From assembly GCF_017873955.1 (NCBI RefSeq), contig NZ_JAGGKS010000003.1:1-64000 (forward strand): a stretch of 64,000 nt of DNA, written 5' to 3'. This document shows, one piece after another, positions 19,134-27,902 of this stretch. Made by a program: the position numbers and the translations under genes. Under the pieces are notes generated by a model. It saw only the letters and a list, made by a program, of their open reading frames with translations, was not told the origin of the DNA and searched no databases. The number at the start of each line of letters is the position of its first letter. The first letter of the stretch is position 1. The stretch is from Sedimentibacter acidaminivorans. Lineage in GTDB: Bacteria > Bacillota > Clostridia > Tissierellales > Sedimentibacteraceae.

Positions 19134-19681
19134 ACTATTTAAAAACAATGAATTTACCTAACAAGCTGACATTATTAAGAATACTGCTCATTCCTTTGTT
19201 CCTTTTTTTCCTTTTTATTAGTGGAGGTGTATTTAGATTTTTGCCACTTTTGATTTTTATAGGTGCAGCGGTTACAGATGCTATAGATGGACATATTGCA
19301 AGAAGGGACAATTTAATAACTGATTTTGGTAAATTCATGGATCCGTTAGCAGATAAATTGCTCACTGCTTCTGCTTTCATAGCATTTGTTGAAATTGGTT
19401 ACTTGAGTTCTTGGATTGTTGTCCTGATTATTTCTAGAGAATTTCTTATATCAGGATTTAGAACATTAGCAGCATCAAAAGGTGTTACTATTGCAGCTAA
19501 TAATTGGGGTAAGGTTAAAACTATATTTCAAATGCTTTTAATAATAATTCTTTTAATGGATTATACTGGGTATATAGGATTTGTTAGTCCTTCAATAACA
19601 CCACTTATTATAATAACTGTTTTATTGACTATTATATCTGGAGCAACATATATTTATGATAATTTAAATGTAATTAAGTAA
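19130..19681 (+). CDS. pgsA: CDP-diacylglycerol-glycerol-3-phosphate 3-phosphatidyltransferase
   Basis: A 183-aa integral membrane enzyme making phosphatidylglycerophosphate, the first committed step to phosphatidylglycerol. The CDP-alcohol phosphotransferase signature DG-x2-AR-x8-G-x3-D-x3-D is intact from DAIDGHIARR to GKFMDPLADK (about 48-72). Five or six hydrophobic segments are visible. The N-terminal NLPNKLTLLRILLIPLF is typical. AGGAG precedes the start, which overlaps the rimO stop by 4 nt. Confidence 0.95.
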   Translation: MNYLKTMNLPNKLTLLRILLIPLFLFFLFISGGVFRFLPLLIFIGAAVTDAIDGHIARRDNLITDFGKFMDPLADKLLTASAFIAFVEIGYLSSWIVVLIISREFLISGFRTLAASKGVTIAANNWGKVKTIFQMLLIIILLMDYTGYIGFVSPSITPLIIITVLLTIISGATYIYDNLNVIK

Positions 19682-19701
19682 TTTTAAACATAAAGAAGTT
19701 G

Positions 19702-19730
19702 TTGACAAAAAGCAATGTATTATATATAAT
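19702..19730 (+). promoter_or_regulatory. Consensus recA promoter
   Basis: TTGACA (19702-19707), 17 bp, TATAAT (19725-19730): a full consensus sigma-A promoter. The LexA box lies 10 bp downstream, over the expected start site. Confidence 0.85.
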
Positions 19731-19739
19731 AATATCAAT

Positions 19740-19751
19740 GAACAAATGTTC
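19740..19751. promoter_or_regulatory. LexA (SOS) box of recA
   Basis: GAACAAATGTTC is a perfect match to the core of the Bacillus/clostridial SOS box (GAAC-N4-GTTC). It sits just after the -10 box, so LexA bound here would block initiation. Confidence 0.85.
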
Positions 19752-19769
19752 TAGAAAAGGAGTTGCGGC

Positions 19770-20837
19770 ATGGAAAAAGATAAGGATAAAGTAAAAGATA
19801 AAGATAAAGATAAAGCTCTTGAGGTTGCTATAGCTCAAATTGAAAAGCAATTTGGAAAAGGTTCAATAATGAAGCTAGGCGAAAATGCTAAAATGAATGT
19901 TGAATCAATATCCACTGGATCACTTCCGCTTGATATAGCAACAGGAATTGGTGGAGTACCTAAGGGAAGGATTGTTGAAATATATGGTCCTGAATCATCT
20001 GGTAAAACTACCTTAACACTACATATTGTTGCTGAAGCACAAAAGAAGGGTGGAATAGCAGCGTTTATAGATGCAGAACATGCATTAGATCCAGCGTATG
20101 CTAGAAATCTTGGCGTAAAAATAGATGATTTAATTATATCACAGCCTGATACTGGTGAACAAGCACTTGAAATAACTGAAGCACTAGTAAGAAGTGGAGC
20201 AATTGATATAGTTGTTGTAGACTCCGTTGCAGCCTTGGTACCAAAAGCTGAAATAGATGGAGAAATGGGAGATTCCCACATAGGTTTGCAAGCAAGGCTT
20301 ATGTCACAAGCCCTTAGAAAACTTGCAGGAGCAATTAGTAAATCTAATTGTGTTGTAGTATTTATAAATCAGTTGCGTGAAAAGGTTGGTATAATGTTTG
20401 GAAGTCCTGAAACAACAACTGGAGGAAGAGCATTAAAGTTTTATGCATCTATGAGATTTGATATTAGAAAAATAGAAACATTAAAAAAGGGTGACGATGT
20501 TTTCGGAAGTAGGACAAGAGTTAAAGTTGTAAAAAATAAAATGGCACCTCCTTTTAAACAAGCAGAATTTGATATAATTTATGGAAAAGGTATATCCATA
20601 GAAGGTTGTATTCTTGACATGGGGGTAGAAGCAGGAATAGTAAACAAGTCAGGTGCATGGTATTCATATGAGGGAAATAGATTAGGACAAGGTAGAGATA
20701 ATTCAAAAGACTATATGAAAGATAATCCAGAGCTACTGGAAGAAATAGAAAAAAAAATAAGAGAAAAATATGCACTCGATCAGGTTTCTGTAAAAGTAGA
20801 TCCAACAGAAGATAAAGAAAAATTAGATGATAAATAA
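19770..20837 (+). CDS. recA: Recombinase RecA
   Basis: A 355-aa ATPase that forms filaments on single-stranded DNA, drives strand exchange and triggers LexA self-cleavage. Walker [11 protein letters not shown] lies near residue 72; the Walker B segment [14 protein letters not shown], the L1/L2 loop region ([22 protein letters not shown]) and the C-terminal acidic tail are all present. The N-terminus is lengthened by a highly charged KDKDKDK stretch of about 12 residues. AAGGAG precedes the ATG. It is expressed alone from an SOS-controlled promoter and followed by its own terminator. Confidence 0.98.
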   Translation: MEKDKDKVKDKDKDKALEVAIAQIEKQFGKGSIMKLGENAKMNVESISTGSLPLDIATGIGGVPKGRIVEIYGPESSGKTTLTLHIVAEAQKKGGIAAFIDAEHALDPAYARNLGVKIDDLIISQPDTGEQALEITEALVRSGAIDIVVVDSVAALVPKAEIDGEMGDSHIGLQARLMSQALRKLAGAISKSNCVVVFINQLREKVGIMFGSPETTTGGRALKFYASMRFDIRKIETLKKGDDVFGSRTRVKVVKNKMAPPFKQAEFDIIYGKGISIEGCILDMGVEAGIVNKSGAWYSYEGNRLGQGRDNSKDYMKDNPELLEEIEKKIREKYALDQVSVKVDPTEDKEKLDDK

Positions 20838-20865
20838 TAAATCATAAAATTAAAATTTATAAAAT

Positions 20866-20916
20866 AAAAAAAGATATCACTTTTGATTTGTGTAAAATAA
20901 AGTGGTATCTTTTTTA
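20866..20916 (+). terminator. recA terminator
   Basis: AAAAAAGATATCACTTT pairs with AAAGTGGTATCTTTTTT (one G-T pair) around a 15-16 nt loop, 30 bp after recA. The A-run on the left makes it potentially bidirectional. Confidence 0.85.
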
Positions 20917-21077
20917 TTTAAAGTACAAATTAAGTTACTGATAAAAAATTATGTAAACAATAATATGTTTAAAGTATGATTTTAATTGATATTAAATGTT
21001 TTTTAGTCTAGAAGATACATTTTTAATAAAAAATTAATAAAATGTTAATAAAAACCTTAGCGTTTATACATTATTTC

Positions 21078-21106
21078 TTGACATTATAGCAAAAAAAATA
21101 TAAAAT
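21078..21106 (+). promoter_or_regulatory. Promoter of rny within a 425-bp gap
   Basis: TTGACA (21078-21083) and TAAAAT (21101-21106) are 17 bp apart. The surrounding gap 20838-21261 holds the recA terminator, this promoter and a leader of about 150 nt; nothing else recognisable was seen in it. Confidence 0.7.
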
Positions 21107-21261
21107 ATATGTAGTATTCAAGTAAAAAGAAATAACTTTTACTATTTTTTAATATATCTTAAAAGATAACATTTTATATCGTTTCAAGGTTAATATTTAT
21201 GAAATGTAAGATAAATGTATATATTTCGTAGCTTGAAAATTTAATAATAGGAGGTGCTGAA

Positions 21262-22797
21262 TTGTTCACTAATATAGTAGTAGGTATTATCTCTGCAATA
21301 ATAGGTATATTAATAGGCGTTTTAATACGTAAAAATATAGCTGAAAAACTAATAGGTAGTGCTGAAGAAGAAGCTAAGAAGTTAATAGAGGAAGCAAAAA
21401 GAGATGCTGAAGCGAAGAAAAGAGAAGTGCTTGTAGAAGCAAAAGATGAAGCACACAGAATAAGAAATGAATACGAAAGAGAAAACAAAGAAAGAAGAAA
21501 TGAATTACAAAGATCAGAAAAGAGATTAATTAAAAAAGAAGAAATGCTAGATTCAAAAAGTTTAATGGTTGAAAGAAAAGAAGAAACACTTCAAAAGAAA
21601 TTAAAAGATATTGAAACTAAGCAAATCAAGTTATCTGCTATTCATGAAAAACAAAACGAAGAATTAGAAAGAATTTCTGGATTGTCTACAGAAGAAGCAA
21701 AACATATGTTAATCAACAATATTAAAAAAGAAGCTGAGCAAGAAGCTTCAATTGCGGTTAAAGACATTGAAAGAGGAGCCAAAGAAACTGCTGAACGAAA
21801 AGCACGTGAGATAATTACATATGCTATTCAAAAATGTTCTGCAGATCATGTAGCGGAAACAACTGTATCTGTTGTTGACTTACCTAATGATGAAATGAAG
21901 GGTAGGATAATAGGTAGAGAAGGCAGAAATATTAGGGCACTTGAACAATTAACAGGTATAGATATAATAATAGATGATACACCAGAAGCGGTAGTAATAT
22001 CTGGATTTGACCCTATTAGAAGAGAAATTGCTAGATTAGCACTCGAAAAATTAATAGCTGATGGAAGAATTCATCCAGCTAGAATTGAAGAAATGGTTGA
22101 AAAATCTAAAAAAGAAATAGAGCAGCAAATAAAAGATGAAGGTGAACAAGCAACATTTGATACAGGTGTTCACGGACTCCATCCTGAACTTATAAGATTA
22201 CTAGGTAGACTGAAATTTAGAACAAGCTATGGTCAAAATGTTTTGAAACATTCTATAGAAGTATCTCATCTAGCAGGAATAATGGCTGCTGAATTAGGCG
22301 CAGACGTTAAAATTGCTAAAAGAGCAGGACTATTACATGATATCGGTAAGGCTGTTGACCACGAAGTAGAAGGTCCTCACGTAACAATAGGTGAAGATTT
22401 AGCAAGAAAATATAAAGAAAATAAAGCAATATTGCATGCTATAGGTGCACATCACGGAGATGTAGAGCCTCAAACTGTAGAAGCAGTTTTAGTTCAAGCG
22501 GCAGATGCAATATCTGCAGCAAGACCAGGAGCAAGAAGGGAAACTCTTGAAACATATATAAAACGTTTAGAAAAATTAGAAGAAATTTCGAATTCATTTG
22601 AAGGTGTTGAGAAATCATTCGCAATACAAGCAGGAAGAGAAATTCGTATAATGGTAAAACCAGAAGTTACAAATGATACAAGTATTATACTTATCGCAAA
22701 AGATATAGTTAAGAAAATTGAAGCTGAAATGGAATATCCAGGACAAATTAAAGTAAATGTAATTAGAGAATCAAGGGCAATTGAATACGCAAAATAG
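21262..22797 (+). CDS. rny: Ribonuclease Y
   Basis: A 511-aa membrane-tethered endoribonuclease that starts mRNA decay in Firmicutes. It has one N-terminal membrane helix (about 3-22), a long Glu/Lys-rich coiled coil (about 30-190), a KH domain ([19 protein letters not shown] near 215), and an HD domain with [12 protein letters not shown] near 357 and [10 protein letters not shown]. The start codon is TTG, placed by GGAGGTG 6 nt upstream; no in-frame ATG fits the membrane helix. It is monocistronic, with its own promoter and terminator. Confidence 0.97.
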   Translation: MFTNIVVGIISAIIGILIGVLIRKNIAEKLIGSAEEEAKKLIEEAKRDAEAKKREVLVEAKDEAHRIRNEYERENKERRNELQRSEKRLIKKEEMLDSKSLMVERKEETLQKKLKDIETKQIKLSAIHEKQNEELERISGLSTEEAKHMLINNIKKEAEQEASIAVKDIERGAKETAERKAREIITYAIQKCSADHVAETTVSVVDLPNDEMKGRIIGREGRNIRALEQLTGIDIIIDDTPEAVVISGFDPIRREIARLALEKLIADGRIHPARIEEMVEKSKKEIEQQIKDEGEQATFDTGVHGLHPELIRLLGRLKFRTSYGQNVLKHSIEVSHLAGIMAAELGADVKIAKRAGLLHDIGKAVDHEVEGPHVTIGEDLARKYKENKAILHAIGAHHGDVEPQTVEAVLVQAADAISAARPGARRETLETYIKRLEKLEEISNSFEGVEKSFAIQAGREIRIMVKPEVTNDTSIILIAKDIVKKIEAEMEYPGQIKVNVIRESRAIEYAK

Positions 22798-22806
22798 AAA
22801 GATATG

Positions 22807-22842
22807 GAAGTAAACGAAGTATTTGTTTACTTCTTTTTAATT
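22807..22842 (+). terminator. rny terminator
   Basis: GAAGTAAAC (22807-22815) pairs with GTTTACTTC (22825-22833), followed by TTTTTAATTT. Confidence 0.85.
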
Positions 22843-22866
22843 TAGATATAAAATAAAGATGCCATA

Positions 22867-22980
22867 ACCCTATTTTTTAGAGTTTTTTTTCTAAAAAATA
22901 GCGGTAGGTCATTCGCAACGAATTCCAAAAATATACGACCAAAGGGAGTAAATATTTTTGTGAATGAGACTGCGGAACTC
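22867..22980 (+). promoter_or_regulatory. Structured, unidentified leader upstream of purB
   Basis: The 170-bp gap before purB holds a 12-bp hairpin (CTATTTTTTAGA 22870-22881 with TCTAAAAAATAG 22890-22901) extended by ACC/GGT, then a 9-bp stem (CAAAAATAT 22926-22934 with ATATTTTTG 22952-22960). Outside this, TCATTC (22909) can pair with GAATGA (22962), and CGCA (22914) with TGCG (22971) in crossing order, as in a pseudoknot. It matches no riboswitch consensus that I know; purine, THF, ZTP, preQ1 and T-box were considered. No terminator follows. Confidence 0.4.
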
Positions 22981-23011
22981 ACTGAATTTAAAGATAAGAA
23001 AGAGGTATAAA

Positions 23012-24445
23012 ATGACGAGATCAACATATGAAAACCCATTAATAACAAGATATGCAAGTAAAGAAATGGGATATATTTTTTCCGATGACAATAGATTTTC
23101 AACATGGAGAAAATTATGGTTAGCATTAGCAGAAGCTGAAAAGGAGCTTGGACTAAATATTACTGATGAGCAAATAAGCGAGATGAAGGAAAATATATAT
23201 AACATTGATTATGAACTCGCAGCAAAAAAAGAAAAAGAATTTCGACATGATGTTATGGCTCATGTACATACATTTGGAACAGTGTGCCCAAAAGCAATGC
23301 CTATAATTCATTTAGGAGCAACTAGTATGTATGTAGTTGATAACACCGATGCAATTTTAATGAAAGAAGCGTTGCTACTAATTAAGAAAAAGATTGTTAG
23401 TCTTATTAGTGTTTTATCTGAATTTTGCTTGAAATATAAAGATATGCCAGCCTTAGGTTATACCCATTACCAACCTGCACAACTAACTACTGTTGGAAAG
23501 AGGGCAAGTCTTTGGTTGCAGGATTTATACATTGACTATGAACAAATAGTACATGTAATAGATATGGTTAAATTAAGAGGAGTTAAAGGTACAACAGGAA
23601 CACAAGCAAGCTTTATGAGTTTGTTTGATAATGATAGTGAAAAAGTAAAAAGACTAGAAGCAATTGTAGTTGAAAAAATGGGATTTAAAGATTCTTTTAA
23701 ATTAACAGGTCAAACATATACTAGAAAGGTTGATTTTTCAGTTTTATCAACTTTAAGTGGTATAGCTCAAAGCTTGCATAAGGCAACAAATGATATCAGA
23801 ATATTACAAAGTCAAAAAGAAATAGAAGAGCCATTTGAAAAAAATCAAATAGGGTCATCTGCAATGGCTTACAAAAGAAATCCAATGAGAAGTGAAAGAA
23901 TTGCATCATTGGCTAGATTCATAATATCAAATGAAGCAAATATGGCAAATACAGTTACAACTCAGTGGTTAGAGAGAACACTTGATGACTCGGCGATTAA
24001 AAGACTTAGTATTCCACAAGGATTTTTAGCAACAGATGCTATATTAGGAATTGCAATAAATGTATTTACAGGTATGGTTGTAAATGATAAAGTAATTGAA
24101 AAACATATAAATGAGGAATTACCATTTATGGCAACTGAAAACATAATTATGGAAGCTGTAAAAAGAGGTGGAAATAGACAAGAACTTCATGAAGAAATTA
24201 GAGTATTATCAATGGAAGCTGCTGAACAAGTCAAGAAATTTGGTAAACATAACGACTTAATAGAACGAATGTACAATAGTAAAATAATAAATATGACAAA
24301 AGAAGAAATAGATGAAACTATAAATCCTAAAAACTACATAGGAAGAGCACCTCAGCAAGTCGAGGAATTTTATAATGAGACCATAAAATTTCTATTAGAT
24401 AAAAACAAGGAATTGCTTGGAGTTAATGTTGAATTGAATGTTTAA
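23012..24445 (+). CDS. purB: Adenylosuccinate lyase
   Basis: A 477-aa enzyme of the fumarase/aspartase superfamily that acts twice in purine synthesis: SAICAR to AICAR plus fumarate, and adenylosuccinate to AMP plus fumarate. The superfamily signature reads GSSAMAYKRNPMRSERIASL near residue 285. HLGATSMYVVDNTD and the segment GYTHYQPAQLTTVGKR carry the catalytic His and Thr regions. The frame opens at 22964, but AGAGGT before the ATG at 23012 gives the standard N-terminus. It stands alone, without other pur genes nearby. Confidence 0.95.
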   Translation: MTRSTYENPLITRYASKEMGYIFSDDNRFSTWRKLWLALAEAEKELGLNITDEQISEMKENIYNIDYELAAKKEKEFRHDVMAHVHTFGTVCPKAMPIIHLGATSMYVVDNTDAILMKEALLLIKKKIVSLISVLSEFCLKYKDMPALGYTHYQPAQLTTVGKRASLWLQDLYIDYEQIVHVIDMVKLRGVKGTTGTQASFMSLFDNDSEKVKRLEAIVVEKMGFKDSFKLTGQTYTRKVDFSVLSTLSGIAQSLHKATNDIRILQSQKEIEEPFEKNQIGSSAMAYKRNPMRSERIASLARFIISNEANMANTVTTQWLERTLDDSAIKRLSIPQGFLATDAILGIAINVFTGMVVNDKVIEKHINEELPFMATENIIMEAVKRGGNRQELHEEIRVLSMEAAEQVKKFGKHNDLIERMYNSKIINMTKEEIDETINPKNYIGRAPQQVEEFYNETIKFLLDKNKELLGVNVELNV

Positions 24446-24613
24446 AAATTACATATTATTAATCCCGATCAACAATACCGTATTTTTTTACATTTGTTTT
24501 CGATTCTGACAAATTGGTAAGAGTTTAAGATTTCCTAATATAATTGAACTATAATGATATAGTTATAGTAATACTAAAACAGCTTTTGAGCTAATAAATA
24601 TAAGGAGGATATC

Positions 24614-26053
24614 ATGAAACATATATCATACGCCATATTTATACTATGCGTCACTTTGTTAGTAGGATGCATAGATAATACATTGAAAAAAGAGGAAGAA
24701 TTAAAGGCTGCAATATTGTCAGAATTTGATGTTAATTCAGAGAAGATTGAGAAAGAAAAAAATGAGATTAAAAATGAATTAGAAACTAAAAATGAATTAA
24801 TTAAAGATGTCAATAGAGTGATTGACTTTGTAAATGATACTGATACAAATAGGATGACTGATCAAAAGGGAAAGCCATTGAAAATTTTTGAAAATTATGA
24901 ACTACATTATTTTGATTTTACTGGTGAAGGCCATGATGATGTAGCTATTGTAACCTGGGAAGATGATAATGTTTATCTACCAGTGATTTTTGTAACAACT
25001 GATACAACAGAGAATACATATAGCTTGATTAATAGTGATTTTCGTGCCAATGAGGGTGATCAATTTTTCAGTGAAGGTAATTATATTATAAAAGATGATA
25101 AAATAAATAAGTCCTACGACATTGCCTATAATATAGAAAACGAATTTATTCAGATGGCTACTAGGTATGTGAGCTATAGTGATGAAGAACAGGTTCTTCA
25201 ACCTAAGATAAATATTAAATATATTATTGATCATAAACTGGAGAAAGTGGATAGCTTTAATCAGTTTAATGTTTATAGTACATATAAATACTATGACGAA
25301 TTGGGAGAAGAGTATTTATATGACGATAGGACTAAAGCATATTTCTTTAACGAATCAACCCATGAATATGATATCATTGAGACACATAATATGGATACAA
25401 TTTCATTAGAAAAACTTGTTGCACAAAATTTTATTATTGGAACAGATAATTCACTTAAGACTTTTGAAATGATATATAATGAAAGTGATTTAATGACAGC
25501 AATTAACTACTATTATGAAAAACGACAACAATTTAGTAAACGGATAAGAGTAAAATATATAGAAGACTGCCAGAATTTAATAACTTCTTCTATAGGTGAT
25601 TTTTGTTTTGATATAAATGCTAGGGATGAAGTTATAACAGATGGTGTTATTTCTACTGTTACTGTTGATGTTTCACCTATACCAGAGAAAGTAAATTCTG
25701 TATTTTCAATTGTTAAAGAATTTTATATACAAGATGGCTCAATTATGACTAATCATATTATTGAAGATGGTTGGTATACGATTACATGTATTCAAAAAGA
25801 TATGACTGAAAAAATTAATCTAATGTATTATGATCATGAAGTTCTTATTAATGATGAACATAGTTATCAAAGAATGGTTGATGGCTACGTTAATACTGAG
25901 TTTGTAACTCAGGAACAAATGTTAGAGGATATAAAACATATTACATACCCTACTGTTTTAATAGATAATCTTTCTCAGCTTGATGAATTTACATCTAAGG
26001 ATATATGGAAGACAAGTGTAGTGATTATTCCAAAAAGTATTAATTTCAAATAG
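24614..26053 (+). CDS. Secreted lipoprotein of unknown function
   Basis: A 479-aa predicted lipoprotein: the N-terminal hydrophobic segment ends in the lipobox LLVGC at about residue 19, so the mature protein should be lipid-anchored outside the membrane. A short charged coiled-coil-like region (about 25-70) follows, then a mixed alpha/beta region starting LHYFDFTGEGHDDVAIVTW, which resembles FG-GAP/VCBS-like calcium loops only weakly. I do not recognise the family. AAGGAGG precedes the ATG. It opens a cassette of surface and sensory genes (24.6-32.8 kb) placed between purB and the acetyltransferases. The 168-bp gap before it holds a possible -10 (TATAAT at 24539) without a clear -35. Confidence 0.75.
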   Translation: MKHISYAIFILCVTLLVGCIDNTLKKEEELKAAILSEFDVNSEKIEKEKNEIKNELETKNELIKDVNRVIDFVNDTDTNRMTDQKGKPLKIFENYELHYFDFTGEGHDDVAIVTWEDDNVYLPVIFVTTDTTENTYSLINSDFRANEGDQFFSEGNYIIKDDKINKSYDIAYNIENEFIQMATRYVSYSDEEQVLQPKINIKYIIDHKLEKVDSFNQFNVYSTYKYYDELGEEYLYDDRTKAYFFNESTHEYDIIETHNMDTISLEKLVAQNFIIGTDNSLKTFEMIYNESDLMTAINYYYEKRQQFSKRIRVKYIEDCQNLITSSIGDFCFDINARDEVITDGVISTVTVDVSPIPEKVNSVFSIVKEFYIQDGSIMTNHIIEDGWYTITCIQKDMTEKINLMYYDHEVLINDEHSYQRMVDGYVNTEFVTQEQMLEDIKHITYPTVLIDNLSQLDEFTSKDIWKTSVVIIPKSINFK

Positions 26054-26155
26054 ACATATAAAGTGATATTTTACAATTCATACCATTTAGTAAGGTTTCA
26101 AGAATAAATATAAAAATATGTTATAATTACTATATTAAATGAAGGAGGAAATAAT

Positions 26156-27859
26156 ATGAAGAAAGTATTAGTAATTTTAGTAACATTAATTTTTATAACG
26201 TCTACTACTGTAAGTGCAGGTGGGTGGGATTTTAGTAACTCTAGCGATTGGGCAATAGAAGAACTGGAAAACGCAATGATAAATGGTATTGCACCTATGG
26301 AATATGATAATTATCAAAGAAATATAACAAGAGCTGAATTTGCAGAACTTGTTATGAATCTGTTTTATCAAACAACGGGAGCTTACTCTGAACCTGCAAG
26401 CTATTCAACTTTTACAGATACAGAAGACAATAATATACTGATGGCATTTAAGTTAGGTATTATTAAGGGGAAAGGTAATGGTATGTTTGCCCCAAATGAT
26501 GCTGTGACGAGACAAGAGATGGCTATTATGATGAAAAGAGCTATTGATAGTATGGGTATTACTTATACGGCTGCCGATGGCGTACTTACTGTATCAGATA
26601 AGGCTAATGTAGCTTCATGGGCAGTAGATGGTGTTGATTTTGCTTTTGATAAAGGTTTTATGAAAGGTGATGGAATAAACTTTAATCCTCTTGATACTAC
26701 TCCAATAGAGCAAGGAGTTATAATAATTAATAGAGTGTATGAAGAATATAGAAATAAAGTGTCCAATGAACCAAATGATTATACTAAAGGCTATACATTA
26801 AAGGTGACTACTGAAGGCTTACAAGTTACATATAATAACAATAATAAAAGCGAGATCATTATAAGTAATACTCTAGCAACGCCTTTAAAAGGCGGCGGAG
26901 CAATGTATTTTGAACAATTTAAAGATATAAAAACAATTGATCTAAATTTATCTAAGGTATACTTTTTAGATGGTATGAATAGATTGTTTACTTATGATTT
27001 TAAAGACGGTACTTGTTATCAATATACTTCCTCATACGGTGGTGCGTTAAATGTACAGCAGTATAAGGTTGTTAGCTCTGGTGATTTTTATGGTTTTGTA
27101 GCAGTTGAGACTTTAGGATATGGTAAAACCAAAAGTGATATGTATGCTTTTGACAGAGATGGAAAATACATAGGTAATCTTGAAATGATGACTGATTTGA
27201 ATTATCAAATTGGTGAAATTTATACACAAATAGATGAAGAAAAAAATAAGTTTACTATCGATGTTACAAATGCAATTAATTTTCCTGGTGAAATTAATGT
27301 AGAAGAAGAAGGTATGCATTTCTTTAGTAGTGCTAATCACTATACATATGTCGAAGATGGTACAGGTTATTTAAGGATGTATCCTTATTCATATGATAAT
27401 AATGATTATAATGGTCCTATAGGAAGAGCTGGAGTAGGAACAGATATGCAAATTGGTTTTAATGGTTATGGTGGTTTCTATGAAGTAGATATGCAGTTTA
27501 ATACTGAAAAAGGAAACGGTGGTATTGTATTCAATCTAAAAAATGCTTCAAATGGAAATGATAACTACACGGGTTATTATGTTGGATTATCTCCAGAAAA
27601 TGATATTGTAATGATTGGGAGATCCCAGTGGAAATGGACAAATCTTAAGGAAGCTTCTCTAGGATACGATCTTGGTACAGATGATACTGTAACGCTTAAA
27701 GTCGTAAAAAACGGTTCTGATATTACAGTTTACGTTGATGGTCGTCAATATATTAGTATTTCAGATAATACATATATGGATGATGGCGGTTTTGGTGTAA
27801 GGACATGGAACAGCGATGTAACGTATAGTAATTTTACAATTAATCCACTTCCATATTAA
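26156..27859 (+). CDS. S-layer-homology protein with a C-terminal lectin-like domain
   Basis: A 567-aa secreted cell-wall protein. It has a signal peptide (cleavage after VSA, about residue 21), three N-terminal SLH modules (NITRAEFAELVMNLF, AVTRQEMAIMMKRAI, and a diverged PIEQGVIIINRVYEE), which would bind pyruvylated wall polysaccharide, a middle beta-rich region (about 210-380), and a C-terminal concanavalin-like/laminin-G-like domain (about 430-567, with GGFYEVDMQFNTEKGNGGIVF and VTLKVVKNGSDITVYVDG). The C-terminal domain probably binds glycan. AAGGAGG precedes the ATG. The gene is followed after 43 bp by the sensor-like gene, so they may share a transcript. Confidence 0.85.
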   Translation: MKKVLVILVTLIFITSTTVSAGGWDFSNSSDWAIEELENAMINGIAPMEYDNYQRNITRAEFAELVMNLFYQTTGAYSEPASYSTFTDTEDNNILMAFKLGIIKGKGNGMFAPNDAVTRQEMAIMMKRAIDSMGITYTAADGVLTVSDKANVASWAVDGVDFAFDKGFMKGDGINFNPLDTTPIEQGVIIINRVYEEYRNKVSNEPNDYTKGYTLKVTTEGLQVTYNNNNKSEIIISNTLATPLKGGGAMYFEQFKDIKTIDLNLSKVYFLDGMNRLFTYDFKDGTCYQYTSSYGGALNVQQYKVVSSGDFYGFVAVETLGYGKTKSDMYAFDRDGKYIGNLEMMTDLNYQIGEIYTQIDEEKNKFTIDVTNAINFPGEINVEEEGMHFFSSANHYTYVEDGTGYLRMYPYSYDNNDYNGPIGRAGVGTDMQIGFNGYGGFYEVDMQFNTEKGNGGIVFNLKNASNGNDNYTGYYVGLSPENDIVMIGRSQWKWTNLKEASLGYDLGTDDTVTLKVVKNGSDITVYVDGRQYISISDNTYMDDGGFGVRTWNSDVTYSNFTINPLPY

Positions 27860-27902
27860 TTATAATTGATCTTAGCATGTCACAATAAGAATTGGAGGCG
27901 TT

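Noticed and set aside
22867-22980. Known purine, THF, ZTP or preQ1 riboswitch before purB
   Set aside because: None of the conserved core sequences of these classes could be found, so it is listed only as an unidentified structured leader.
24446-24613. c-di-GMP riboswitch ahead of the surface cassette
   Set aside because: The GEMM-I and class II core motifs are absent from this gap and from the one at 26054-26155.
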